In this document: in pieces, positions 1 to 7,597 of the stretch
Layout of the letters: each line of letters opens with the position of its first letter
Numbering within the stretch: position 1 is the stretch's first letter
DNA from: Dyella acidiphila
Lineage (GTDB): Bacteria > Pseudomonadota > Gammaproteobacteria > Xanthomonadales > Rhodanobacteraceae
DNA: 64,000 bases
Direction: 5' to 3'
NCBI RefSeq assembly: GCF_014863405.1
Contig: NZ_JACZZA010000001.1
Span: 372,001-436,000 of the forward strand
Position numbers and translations under genes: made by a program
The notes under the pieces: model-generated
What the model was told of the DNA's origin: nothing
What the model saw: only the letters and a program-made list of their open reading frames with translations
The model's database searches: none

Positions 1-1
1 A

Positions 2-343
2 TTGATGGGCAATGGGCAGTGTGTTTCGCTGATCCACGCGGTAACAGTGATTCCGCCAGCATCAACATGGCGCCGCGGCCTGCAGGTTAAAAACAGTAAA
101 AACATTCTGCGAGGAACCATCATTGCCACCTTCGACCGCTATGGGCATTACGGCAACCAGACGAACGGCACCAGTCACGCCGCGATCTATCTGTACCAAA
201 CGCCAACTGGCATCGTCGTCATAGATCAATGGAAAGGCCATGGATCTCAGAAGGATCATGCTCCACAACAAAGGACGATACACTTTGATGGCCTTTCGAG
301 CCTGCCCGTCAACAAGGGAGATAACTACTATGTGGTGGAGTAA
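2..343 (+). CDS. BPSL0067-like putative NlpC/P60-type amidase, 5' end missing
   Basis: The reading frame is open from the left edge, so the N-terminus lies outside the window and the initial TTG is not a real start. The visible 113 residues resemble the BPSL0067 family, small proteins with a papain-like cysteine-amidase layout. A Cys sits in a GNGQCV context at the start, a His in SHAAIYL about 55 residues later, and a DQWKGHG segment follows, as expected for a Cys-His-polar triad. No signal peptide can be judged. The stop overlaps the next gene by 14 bases, so the two are co-translated. Family assignment is by recalled resemblance; cell-wall amidase activity is inferred. A toxin or effector role is possible but not shown by the sequence. 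Confidence 0.72.
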   Translation: MMGNGQCVSLIHAVTVIPPASTWRRGLQVKNSKNILRGTIIATFDRYGHYGNQTNGTSHAAIYLYQTPTGIVVIDQWKGHGSQKDHAPQQRTIHFDGLSSLPVNKGDNYYVVE

Positions 344-668
344 ATGGCTCGCACCGGCTTTGGCGCTCGGCATATCCGCAACAACCTTTGCGGCACCACC
401 ACACCGCTACGCATGCCCGCCAGCACTGGTCGACGGCCAAGTCAAACACGCATTCCTGAATGTCGAAGCTTACGACGGTCCACCCGAGCAACAGGCAGCC
501 CTGATGGGCGCTGAGACGAAAGACGGCGTCAAATGGGAATTCGAAAGACCCGGCGATATCTACCTGATCTGCGGTTATAGCGGAACCAGCAAGACCATCA
601 CCGTCCATGCAGCCAAGGTGACCGCATGCAAAGGAACTGCATCGCCCTTGGCCGCTTATTGCGACTAG
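330..668 (+). CDS. STY0301-like secreted protein
   Basis: A 112-residue protein. The ATG at 330 is chosen over upstream codons because AAGGGAG lies 9 bases before it and a classic signal peptide follows (MWWSKWLAPALALG, cleavage near TFA-AP at residue 21). The mature part begins with a Cys-Pro pair and carries FDGPP-type wording (YDGPPEQQAALMG), a conserved LICGY/GT segment and a C-terminal Cys, which match my recollection of STY0301-family proteins. It overlaps the BPSL0067-like gene by 14 bases, an arrangement I associate with these two families. A periplasmic location is well supported; a role as inhibitor or immunity partner of the upstream amidase is a hypothesis. Confidence 0.72.
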   Translation: MWWSKWLAPALALGISATTFAAPPHRYACPPALVDGQVKHAFLNVEAYDGPPEQQAALMGAETKDGVKWEFERPGDIYLICGYSGTSKTITVHAAKVTACKGTASPLAAYCD

Positions 669-721
669 AAGGCGACGAAAGCCGAAGCATCGTGGCCAAC
701 AGGCCATACATGGAGGTTGTT

Positions 722-1051
722 ATGCGCCACATTCTTATCGGCACCGCACTGTTGCTTGCCATTGCCACAGCCGCATGTGCTCATATCGAACAACCGGCGC
801 AGCTGACGGGCTCGGATGAAGGTACCGTCGCATGCAAAAGCGAATCTGCCTCGGTTGCCCTTCTACGGGCATCGCCACCCTCGCTGCCCACCAACGACAA
901 GGTGCTAAATGCCTTTGTTGCGCGCGGCGACTGCCTGGTCATGCCTGCCGGCTGGCAAATTCTCGTGGCGGAAGATCCACTGCTGGACCAGCAAGAACAG
1001 CATGCTTCCAAATGGACCACCCGCACGCCGCACGGGATCGTCCATATGTAG
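722..1051 (+). CDS. small secreted protein of unknown function
   Basis: A 109-residue protein that I do not recognise. The ATG at 722 has GGAGG 5-10 bases upstream. The N-terminus MRHILIGTALLLAIATAACA is a signal peptide, and the Cys at residue 19 could be lipidated, although the residue at -3 is Thr rather than Leu, so lipoprotein status is uncertain. The mature part has two further Cys residues (TVACKSES and RGDCLVM) that could form a disulfide. It lies 53 bases after the STY0301-like gene on the same strand and may be the third gene of that exported cassette. Confidence 0.6.
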   Translation: MRHILIGTALLLAIATAACAHIEQPAQLTGSDEGTVACKSESASVALLRASPPSLPTNDKVLNAFVARGDCLVMPAGWQILVAEDPLLDQQEQHASKWTTRTPHGIVHM

Positions 1052-1164
1052 GGTACACCGATGGGTGGCGACTAGGTCAAGCAAGCCAAGGGAGGGAGAT
1101 TGCTTACCCCCCTCCCCTCGCTCAACGACAACCCACCGGGCTTAGTCGCCTACTCCAGCGTGAA

Positions 1165-1443
1165 CTATGGGTTGACCTGCCGTCCCAACGCTTTATATGC
1201 GGATGGCGTAAGGCAACCATCCAATGCGGCACCCATCTGGGTCGACATGCGCAGAAAGAGCTGCGACAGCGCCGTAGGCGACAGCCGCACGACATCGTCT
1301 TCCTCGCTACTGGTACGCGAGGCCAGCGTGGCGAAGATATCCAGCTCGCAGCGGATTTGAATCAAGGATTGGCGGGCTGATTCGGGGAGGTGGTAATGCA
1401 CTTCGCGGATGGAGGGCGAAGAAATGTTGGCAATTGCTTCCAT
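1165..1443 (-). CDS. XAC0095-like small protein
   Basis: A 92-residue cytoplasmic-looking protein. The stretch VHYHLPESARQSLIQIRCEL, followed by an acidic EED patch and a predicted helix (SPTALSQLFLRMSTQM), resembles the XAC0095 family, small proteins found mainly in xanthomonads and often in several copies per genome. Their function is unknown to me. No strong ribosome binding site is visible (AGAAGA about 10 bases before the ATG). It faces the upstream cassette, and the next 440 bases toward nrdJb hold only repeats and hairpins. Confidence 0.62.
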   Translation of the reverse strand: MEAIANISSPSIREVHYHLPESARQSLIQIRCELDIFATLASRTSSEEDDVVRLSPTALSQLFLRMSTQMGAALDGCLTPSAYKALGRQVNP

Positions 1444-1883
1444 GATGACGTCTTCTACGTGATTAAAAACACGCGATGACGTTTCTAGGTATCAACGCGA
1501 GGTGTCGGGAGGCTAGAAAACCGCACGTAGACGGCGGGCAGTTTTTCCCTTGCGGGTGTTCTATAGCTGCCCCCTCCCGACGTAAAAGCTCATCGGAGGA
1601 GTGCCCAAAGTACACAAAACCCGCCTGTCGAGGGCGGGTACCGCTACGTGGGGAGTTTTCTAGGCTCCGTGGGACGAAGCGTGCGTAGCGGAGTTGCAGG
1701 CGTCAAGAACGAGCTTGGAATTTAAAAAAGGATCGAAGGTGGCGTGTTGCACAACCATCCTTCGCATCTATCTCAATCGCCCACACAACAAAAATACCTA
1801 GTCCCAACCCTTAGCAATTCGGGCATCAAAAAGCAAACAGGCAGCGTAAGCGCTGCCTGTTTGCTTAACTCAGAATTCGCAGA
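1444..1883. other. gene-free gap with large imperfect inverted repeat
   Basis: No convincing gene lies here. Roughly 1500-1700 is built of nested inverted repeats. GTCGGGAGG (1504-1512) pairs with CCTCCCGAC (1573-1581). TAGAA (1514-1518) pairs with TTCTA (1559-1563). GGGCAG (1536-1541) could alternatively pair with CTGCCC (1567-1572). ACCCGCC (1619-1625) pairs with GGCGGGT (1633-1639). CCGCTACG (1641-1648) pairs with CGTAGCGG (1684-1691). On a larger scale 1508-1522 matches the reverse complement of 1654-1668 at 13 of 15 bases. A further bulged hairpin spans 1734-1764. This looks like a structured RNA or the remnant of a mobile or phage repeat; I cannot name it. Confidence 0.6.
1828..1866 (-). 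terminator. rho-independent terminator of nrdJb
   Basis: A perfect 16-bp stem (1831-1846 with 1851-1866, AAGCAAACAGGCAGCG, loop TAAG) lies 18 bases beyond the nrdJb stop. Read on the minus strand it runs into a T-tract formed by the A-run at 1828-1832. Confidence 0.9.
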
Positions 1884-2615
1884 TTAACCACACTTGGAAT
1901 ACCCACAGTTCAAACACGTCTGACACCCATCCATCAACACCAACGCCTTGGTATTGCACTTCCCGCACAAGGTCGCCCCCGGCGGGAAGCCCGCGGAGTC
2001 ATTGGTGTCGGCGTCGGTGGGGCTCAGCTCAGTTTTTTTTTGCGCAGCCTGCTCGTACGCGGCGCGCTTCTCGGCGATCAGCGCGCGCTGGGCATCGGTC
2101 ATCTCCGGATCGTGGATCAGGCCGATGTTCTTCATGTGCTGCTCGATCACCGCACCGATCTCGGCCACGATGCTGGGCATGTAGATGCCACCGGACTTGA
2201 AGTAGCCGCCGCGCGGGTCGAATACGGCCTTGAGCTCTTCCACGATGAAGGTGACGTCGCCGCCCTTGCGGAACACGGCGGAGAGGATGCGGGTGAGCGC
2301 GACGATCCACTGGAAGTGGTCCATGTTCTTCGAGTTGATGAAGATCTCGAAGGGGCGGCGCTGCTCGTAGGCGGTGCCGGCGTTGAGCACGATGTCGTTG
2401 ATGGTGACGTACAGGGCGTGCTCGAACAGCGGTGACTTGATCTTGAAGGTGGAGCCTATCAGCGCCTCGGGGCGCTCCAGGCTCTCGTGCATCTGGATGA
2501 CTTCCGCAACGGGCGCCTCTTTGGCTTCGGCGACGGGTGCGGCAGCGAGTGCGGCTTTATCCTCGGGTTTGACGACCTGGTAGCCCTTGATCTTTTTTTC
2601 GATCTTGATCGTCAT
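1884..2615 (-). CDS. nrdJb: B12-dependent ribonucleotide reductase, small C-terminal subunit
   Basis: A 243-residue protein corresponding to the C-terminal part of class II (adenosylcobalamin) ribonucleotide reductase, which in Pseudomonas aeruginosa is a separate subunit (NrdJb, about 230 residues). A TSCPD-type region occupies roughly residues 45-165. The C-terminus has paired CxxC-type motifs (CGKCNTKALVLMDGC, then CLNCGYSKCG) that probably carry the redox-active cysteines re-reducing the active site and may bind zinc. AGGAG lies 9 bases before the ATG. It is separated from nrdJa by a histone H1-like gene with its own terminator, so it may need its own promoter within 2616-2766. Confidence 0.9.
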   Translation of the reverse strand: MTIKIEKKIKGYQVVKPEDKAALAAAPVAEAKEAPVAEVIQMHESLERPEALIGSTFKIKSPLFEHALYVTINDIVLNAGTAYEQRRPFEIFINSKNMDHFQWIVALTRILSAVFRKGGDVTFIVEELKAVFDPRGGYFKSGGIYMPSIVAEIGAVIEQHMKNIGLIHDPEMTDAQRALIAEKRAAYEQAAQKKTELSPTDADTNDSAGFPPGATLCGKCNTKALVLMDGCQTCLNCGYSKCG

Positions 2616-2702
2616 GTGCGGAACTCCTGAGGTGGCGCGGTTCGCTTGGTATGCGTGGATGGCGTTGCTGAGTGCTGTCGCGAGGGTGCCCCCTCACACC
2701 GG

Positions 2703-2726
2703 CCCTCTCCCCGCAGGGGCGAGGGG
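2703..2726. repeat. CCTCTCCCC-type palindromic repeat, copy 1
   Basis: CCCTCTCCCC, a short spacer and AGGGGCGAGG form an imperfect hairpin. Related units occur at 18120-18141, 26559-26581 and 26680-26702, always between genes, which suggests a REP-like dispersed element. Confidence 0.6.
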
Positions 2727-2761
2727 AAAAGCGGGTCCTCGCCAGGCTGGGGAGGACAAAT

Positions 2762-2792
2762 AAAAATCCGGCCCGACTTACGTCGGGCCGGA
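2762..2792 (-). terminator. terminator of histone H1-like gene
   Basis: An 11-bp perfect stem, TCCGGCCCGAC (2767-2777) with GTCGGGCCGGA (2782-2792), loop TTAC. It lies just past the stop at 2803 and is followed on the minus strand by a long T-rich run (A-run at 2759-2766). Confidence 0.9.
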
Positions 2793-2802
2793 CGTTTATG
2801 GC

Positions 2803-3279
2803 TTACTTCTTGCGGCCGGCCTTCTTGGCGACGCGCTTGGTCGCCGTACGGCCTGCCTTCTTGCTGGCAGTGGACCTCTTGACCGCTTTTTTGGCGGTTT
2901 TCTTGCTGGCGGCCTTTTTGACCGACTTCTTCGATACGGCCTTGCGGGCCGTCTTTTTGCTGCTGACCTTCTTTGCAGCTTTGCGGGCCGTCTTCTTCAC
3001 GGCCTTGCTGGCTTTCTTCGCAGCCTTCTTGGCGACCTTCTTGGCAACTTTCTTGCCGGCGGCCTTCTTGGCTACTTTCTTGGCGGCCTTCTTGGCGGTG
3101 CCCTTCTTGGCGGCTTTCTTCACTGCCTTCTTGGCAGCTTTCTTGGCCGGGGCAGCGGCCTTCTTGGCAGTGCGCTTCTTGCGGGCCTTCTTCGGTGCAG
3201 CGGCAGCTTCTTCGCTGGCCGGCGCAGCCGGGGCAAGCAGATCGTGCTGGTGAACTTCGAGCTCGGTATCGATAGACAT
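2803..3279 (-). CDS. histone H1-like Lys/Ala-rich DNA-binding protein
   Basis: A 158-residue protein with a short acidic N-terminus (about 25 residues with several Glu) followed by some 130 residues of Lys-Lys-Ala-Ala repeats with no aromatic residues, resembling the C-terminal tail of eukaryotic histone H1 and bacterial AlgP/HctB-type proteins. Such proteins coat or compact DNA and may influence global expression. GGAGG lies about 11 bases before the ATG, and a strong terminator follows. It sits between nrdJa and nrdJb, which is odd because those two genes normally adjoin. Repeat length in such genes varies by slippage, so size may differ between strains. A second paralogue lies at the right edge of the window. 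Confidence 0.85.
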   Translation of the reverse strand: MSIDTELEVHQHDLLAPAAPASEEAAAAPKKARKKRTAKKAAAPAKKAAKKAVKKAAKKGTAKKAAKKVAKKAAGKKVAKKVAKKAAKKASKAVKKTARKAAKKVSSKKTARKAVSKKSVKKAASKKTAKKAVKRSTASKKAGRTATKRVAKKAGRKK

Positions 3280-3316
3280 GCGGGTATTCCCCTCCGTACG
3301 TTTGTTATGGAACTTG

Positions 3317-3366
3317 CCGTAAGTCTATTACGGTGTGAGCAAAAACGTAGCGCGAATTCGCGTTAC
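3317..3366 (-). terminator. probable nrdJa terminator and adjacent palindrome
   Basis: On the minus strand, just past the nrdJa stop, GTAACGCG-AATT-CGCGCTAC (3347-3366, one mismatch) is followed by GTTTTTG, a weak intrinsic terminator. Immediately beyond it CCGTAA-GTCTA-TTACGG (3317-3333) is a perfect 6-bp inverted repeat lying 38-54 bases before the histone gene start, where a regulator could bind. The regulatory reading is inference. Confidence 0.5.
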
Positions 3367-3375
3367 ATGCCACAA

Positions 3376-5523
3376 CTAAAATTTGCCGTAATAGCCTTCC
3401 TTCAAGGCATCGAACAGATTGGCAGCGGTGTGCATCTCTCCGTCGTACTCCACTTCCTCGTTGCCTTTCAGTTCCACAACGCTACCGTCTTCCAATTCGA
3501 AGCGGTAGAGGGTGTTCTCCAGGTCCGCTTCTTTCACCAGCACGCCCTGGAACGCGGCGGGGTTGAAGCGGAAGGTGGTGCAGCCCTTGAGGCCCTGTTT
3601 ATAGGCGTAGAAGTAGATGTCTTTGAAGTCTTCGTATGGGTAATCGGTCGGTACGTTGGCGGTCTTGGAGATGGACGAGTCCACCCACAGCTGCGAGGCC
3701 GCCTGGATATCGACGTGTTCTTTCGGGGAGATGTCGTCGGCCGCCACGAAGTACTCCGGCAGCTTGGCCTTCGGGTCGTCGCTGAACGGCATCGCCTCGG
3801 CATTGATGATGGCGCGGTAGGCCAGCAGCTCGAAGCTGTATACCTCCACCTTCTCCTTGGTCTTGCGACCTTCGCGGATCACGTTGCGCGAGTAGTGATG
3901 GGCGAAGCTCGGCTCGATGCCGTTGCTGGCGTTGTTGGCCAGCGACAGCGAGATGGTGCCGGTGGGCGCGATCGAGGTGTGGTGGGTGAAGCGGGCGCCG
4001 ACTTCGGCCAGCTCCTTCACCAGGTTGGGCGCCACGCCGGCCACGCGCTGCATGTAGCGGCTGTATTTGGCGTGCAGTACGCGGCCGGGGATCAGGTCGC
4101 CGACCTTGTAGCCGTCCTCGGCCATTTCCGGACGCTTGCGCAGCATGTCGCCGGTGACGGTGTAGTTGGTGGTGAGTACCGGGGCCGGGCCTTTTTCCTT
4201 GGCCAGGTCCAGCGCCACTTCCCAGCCGGCCACGGCCATTTCGCGCGAGACGTCTTCGGTGAAGCTCACCGCCTCGGCGCTGCCGTAGCGCATCTTCAGC
4301 ATGGTGATGGTGCTGCCCAGGCCGAGAAAGCCCATGCCGTGGCGGCGCTTGGAGAGGATTTCGTGGCGCTGCTGCTCCAGCGGCAGGCCGTTGATCTCCA
4401 CCACGTTGTCGAGCATGCGGGTGAAGATCTTCACCACTTCGCGGTATTCGTCCCAGTCGAAGCGGGCCTTGGGGCCGAAGGGATCGCGCACGAAGGTGGT
4501 GAGGTTGACCGAGCCGAGCAGGCAGGAGCCGTAGGGCGGCAGCGGCTGCTCGCCGCAGGGGTTGGTGGCGCGGATGTGCTCGCACCACCAGTTGTTGTTC
4601 ATCTCGTTGACCTTGTCGATCAGGATGAAGCCGGGCTCCGCGTAGTCGTACGTGGAGACCATGATCATGTCCCACAGGTGGCGCGCGCGGATGTGGCCGT
4701 AGATCCTGCAGGCGACCAGGCCGTCTTCGCGCTCCACGTAGTTTTCGTGCGTGGGCCATTCGCGCCACACGATGGTGCTGGCGTCGGCGAGATCGAGCTC
4801 GTCCTGTTCCTTGACGTGCACGGGGAAGACCAGCGGCCAATCGTGGTCCTGCTCCACCGCCTGCATGAAGCCGTCGGTGATCAGCAGCGACAGGTTGAAC
4901 TGGCGCAGGCGCCCGTCTTCGCGCTTGGCGCGGATGAATTCCTTCACGTCCGGATGGCTGACATCGAAGGTGCCCATCTGCGCACCGCGGCGGCCGCCGG
5001 CGGAGGAGACGGTGAAGCACATCTTGTCGTAGATATCCATGAAGGACAGCGGGCCGCTGGTATATGCGCCGGCGCCCGATACGTAGGCACCGCGCGGACG
5101 CAGCGTGCTGAACTCGTAGCCGATGCCGCAACCGGCCTTCAGCGTGAGGCCGGCCTGGTGCACCTTCTCCAGGATGTCATCCATCGAATCGCGGATGGTG
5201 CCGGAGACCGTGCAGTTGATGGTGGAGGTGGCGGGCTTGTGCTCCAACGCGCCGGCATTGGAGGTGATGCGGCCGGCGGGAATCGCGCCGCGGCGCAGCG
5301 CCCACAGGAAACGCTCGAACCAGTGTTCGCGCAATTCCGGCGTGGCTTCCACTTCGGACAGGGCGCGCGCCACGCGCTGCCAGCTGTCGTCAATGGTGGC
5401 ATCCACCGGTTGGCCCGACTTGGTGCGCAGGCGGTATTTCTTATCCCAGATGTCCTGCGAAGCAGGCTGCAACGGAATGGCAGCGGCATCGACACCTATG
5501 GTTGTTGCACGCAGGGTGCTCAT
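3376..5523 (-). CDS. nrdJa: B12-dependent ribonucleotide reductase, catalytic subunit
   Basis: Class II ribonucleotide reductase, which reduces ribonucleotides to deoxyribonucleotides using adenosylcobalamin to make the thiyl radical, with or without oxygen. The protein has 715 residues from the ATG at 5523, preferred over the GTG at 5553 because AGGAAG and GGGAGG precede it. Visible signatures are the N-terminal TSTINCTVSG segment, the active-site NPCGEQPLPPYGSCLLGSVN segment with its asparagine-cysteine-glutamate triad, the APTGTISL loop and a C-terminal TSCPD-like part. Length matches the Pseudomonas NrdJa form (about 730), with the C-terminal redox tail on the separate nrdJb gene. A candidate NrdR box lies about 210 bases upstream. 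Confidence 0.94.
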   Translation of the reverse strand: MSTLRATTIGVDAAAIPLQPASQDIWDKKYRLRTKSGQPVDATIDDSWQRVARALSEVEATPELREHWFERFLWALRRGAIPAGRITSNAGALEHKPATSTINCTVSGTIRDSMDDILEKVHQAGLTLKAGCGIGYEFSTLRPRGAYVSGAGAYTSGPLSFMDIYDKMCFTVSSAGGRRGAQMGTFDVSHPDVKEFIRAKREDGRLRQFNLSLLITDGFMQAVEQDHDWPLVFPVHVKEQDELDLADASTIVWREWPTHENYVEREDGLVACRIYGHIRARHLWDMIMVSTYDYAEPGFILIDKVNEMNNNWWCEHIRATNPCGEQPLPPYGSCLLGSVNLTTFVRDPFGPKARFDWDEYREVVKIFTRMLDNVVEINGLPLEQQRHEILSKRRHGMGFLGLGSTITMLKMRYGSAEAVSFTEDVSREMAVAGWEVALDLAKEKGPAPVLTTNYTVTGDMLRKRPEMAEDGYKVGDLIPGRVLHAKYSRYMQRVAGVAPNLVKELAEVGARFTHHTSIAPTGTISLSLANNASNGIEPSFAHHYSRNVIREGRKTKEKVEVYSFELLAYRAIINAEAMPFSDDPKAKLPEYFVAADDISPKEHVDIQAASQLWVDSSISKTANVPTDYPYEDFKDIYFYAYKQGLKGCTTFRFNPAAFQGVLVKEADLENTLYRFELEDGSVVELKGNEEVEYDGEMHTAANLFDALKEGYYGKF

Positions 5524-5729
5524 CGGCTTCCTGACCTCCCGGTATGGCCTCACGGCCCCGTTGGTTTCTTATAGATAGGTGTGACTTCGTCAGTGGGCCG
5601 GCACCGAACCGATCCCGCCTGGCGCATACCCCGCGCATGTACCAGGCCTGGCGTTGCGTCGAACAATGGCAGCCCCCGTGCTGACTTTGCCTGTCAGGCA
5701 CCAGGGTTGGGTCATCAACCGGTGCCCGC

Positions 5730-5745
5730 ACACAAGATGTTGTGG
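5730..5745. promoter_or_regulatory. candidate NrdR box
   Basis: ACACAAGATGTTGTGG matches the 16-base NrdR consensus (acaCwAtATaTwGtgt) at 13 positions. NrdR represses ribonucleotide reductase operons. The site lies about 210 bases before the nrdJa start. NrdR normally binds paired boxes about 31-32 bases apart, and I could not find a convincing second one. Confidence 0.45.
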
Positions 5746-5920
5746 TTGCGAACGTAGGCGAACGTTACCCCTGCGCCCGGTCGATGTAAAGTGGTAACCC
5801 GGTCTCATTTGTGGCCAGTCGCCTACAAATCGCTCCGGTGTATTCCGACGACTCGACGGGACGCTCAGAATGGTTCTGTCATGCATGCGGCCGGTCCGGA
5901 TATCGAACCGCTGTTTTCAT

Positions 5921-5948
5921 GGAATTTTTCGAGGCGCGCCCTGTCTGT
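5921..5948 (+). promoter_or_regulatory. candidate sigma-E-type promoter of degQ
   Basis: GGAATTT (5921-5927), 16 bases, then TCTGT (5944-5948) resembles the envelope-stress sigma-E pattern GGAACTT-N16-TCTGA. It lies about 70 bases before the start of a periplasmic protease gene, a typical sigma-E target. Confidence 0.4.
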
Positions 5949-6016
5949 GCGCATGCCTTCGGTCGATCGCGGCACGCGGTGGCCGGATTTTTGCTCGCCG
6001 ATCTTCAGGAGACTCC

Positions 6017-7393
6017 ATGCCACGTCGTTTCCTCAGCAGCGCCGTCGCTGCCCTCGCCATTACCTCGATCGCTGCGCTGCCGCCGGGCGCGCATGCGCAC
6101 GCCCTGCCGCTGGTGGTGGATGGCCAGCCCCTGCCCTCGCTCGCACCGATGCTGCAGAAGGTGACGCCGGCGGTGGTGAACATTTCCACCAAGACGCGCG
6201 TGCGGGTGAGCAATCCGTTTTTCGACGATCCGGTGTTCCGGCAGTTCTTCGGCCTGAACGGCACGCCGCGCGAGCAGGTGGAGCAGAGCCTGGGCTCGGG
6301 CGTGATCGTGGATGCGGACAAGGGCTACATCCTCACCAACAATCACGTGGTGGGCGGCGCCGACGACATCACCGTAACGCTGCAGGATGGGCGCAATTTC
6401 AAAGGCACGCTGGTGGGCACCGATCCGGCCACCGACGTGGCGGTAGTGAAGATCACCCCGGACCATCTGCAGGCGCTGCCGATCGCCGACTCCTCTTCGC
6501 TGCGTGTAGGCGATTTCGTAGTGGCGGTAGGTGAACCCTTCGGGCTGGGTCAGACGGTGACGTCGGGCATCGTGTCAGCGCTGGGGCGCTCCGGACTGGG
6601 CGGATCGAGCTTCCAGAATTTCATCCAGACCGATGCTTCGATCAATCCGGGCAACTCGGGTGGCCCGCTGGTGAATCTGCGCGGTGAATTGGTGGGCATC
6701 AACACCATGATCCTGTCGCCCTCGGGCGGCAATGTCGGCATCGGCTTTGCGATTCCGAGCAAGATCGCCAGCGCGGTGATGGGGCAGCTGATCACCAGCG
6801 GCAAGGTGAGCCGCGGCAATCTGGGCGTGCAGACGCAGGACATCACACCCAACATCGCCAAGCTGCTTGGCCTGAAAGACAACAACGGCGCGGTGGTGAC
6901 GCGCGTGCTGCCCGGCTCGCCGGCCGATCGCGCGGGCCTGCAGACTGGCGACGTGCTCACCTCGATCAACGGCACGCCGCTGCAGAGTGCCGATCAGCTC
7001 AACAATGCCGAAGGCCTGCTGCCAGCCAACAGCAGCATCACCCTCAGCGTGCTGCGCAACGGCAACACGCGCCAGGTCACCGCGCAGCTCGCGCCGGAGA
7101 AGAACGCCACGCTGGATGGCGGCACGCTCGATCCGCGCCTGGCCGGCGTGACGTTCAGCGAATTGACCGACCAGCAGACCAGCCAGGGGCTGTCGGGCGT
7201 GGCCGTAGCCAACGTGTCGGCGAGCAGCCGCGCCGCGCACGCGGGCCTTTCGGTGGGCGATGTCATTGTCGGCATCGGCAACCGCCGCATCAGCAATCTG
7301 CGTGATTTGCAGGGACTTGCCGCTGCCAAGCCGCGCCAGCTGGTGTTGCTGGTGGCCACCGACGATGGGCTCAACTACGTGCTTATTCAGTAG
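6017..7393 (+). CDS. degQ: periplasmic serine endoprotease, DegQ/DegP family
   Basis: A 458-residue HtrA-type protease that degrades or refolds damaged envelope proteins. The ATG at 6017 follows CAGGAG and starts a signal peptide ending near AHA (residue 28). The trypsin-like domain has the full triad: His110 in TNNHVV, Asp140 in ATDVAV and Ser214 in GNSGGP. Two PDZ domains follow at about 265-355 and 370-455; the first has the LGVQTQD start and the SPADRAGL loop typical of the family. Length agrees with DegQ/MucD-type members. It stands alone, divergent from nrdJa, with a sigma-E-like promoter. The degQ/degP/mucD distinction cannot be made from the sequence alone. Confidence 0.93.
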   Translation: MPRRFLSSAVAALAITSIAALPPGAHAHALPLVVDGQPLPSLAPMLQKVTPAVVNISTKTRVRVSNPFFDDPVFRQFFGLNGTPREQVEQSLGSGVIVDADKGYILTNNHVVGGADDITVTLQDGRNFKGTLVGTDPATDVAVVKITPDHLQALPIADSSSLRVGDFVVAVGEPFGLGQTVTSGIVSALGRSGLGGSSFQNFIQTDASINPGNSGGPLVNLRGELVGINTMILSPSGGNVGIGFAIPSKIASAVMGQLITSGKVSRGNLGVQTQDITPNIAKLLGLKDNNGAVVTRVLPGSPADRAGLQTGDVLTSINGTPLQSADQLNNAEGLLPANSSITLSVLRNGNTRQVTAQLAPEKNATLDGGTLDPRLAGVTFSELTDQQTSQGLSGVAVANVSASSRAAHAGLSVGDVIVGIGNRRISNLRDLQGLAAAKPRQLVLLVATDDGLNYVLIQ

Positions 7394-7597
7394 ATGCTCA
7401 GCCCGGAACGTGCCGGAATTCACTTTCTGGCCGTTCCCTCGCATTGGGACGAATGACGCAACTACATGAACGCACTTGATGTTTTTGCTTGATGTTTTGG
7501 CCCGGGACCGCTGAAATACGCGGAGTCCGCCGCTGCACAGTCCCGCAACGGACGGCATGCCAGCATCATTTTCCTTTTACGTAGGTTGCGCCTCCCT

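Larger units (their letters stand above)
5524..6016. other. divergent intergenic region nrdJa/degQ
   Basis: About 490 bases without a supported gene. It holds the divergent promoters for nrdJa (-) and the DegQ-type gene (+). An NrdR-like palindrome at 5730-5745 and a sigma-E-like promoter at 5921-5948 are the only specific signals I could pick out. I looked for a cobalamin riboswitch on the minus strand and found no convincing B12 box. Confidence 0.6.

Noticed and set aside
1476-1688. 70-codon plus-strand frame inside the inverted-repeat element
   Set aside because: It crosses several paired arms, has no ribosome site and no recognisable domain; the RNA/DNA structure explains the sequence better.
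3244-5574. Very long plus-strand open frame antisense to nrdJa
   Set aside because: It is the shadow of a high-GC gene read on the other strand; its translation is a His/Ala/Val/Gly-rich string with no domain, while the minus strand carries the full NrdJ active site.
5698-5715. Second NrdR box about 31 bases from the first
   Set aside because: The spacing is right, but only about 6 of 16 positions match the consensus.
5554-5900. Cobalamin riboswitch upstream of the B12-dependent reductase
   Set aside because: Looked for because it would make biological sense. A GCCAGGCCTGG stretch resembles part of a B12 box, but the rest of the conserved core could not be found. A covariance-model scan would settle it.
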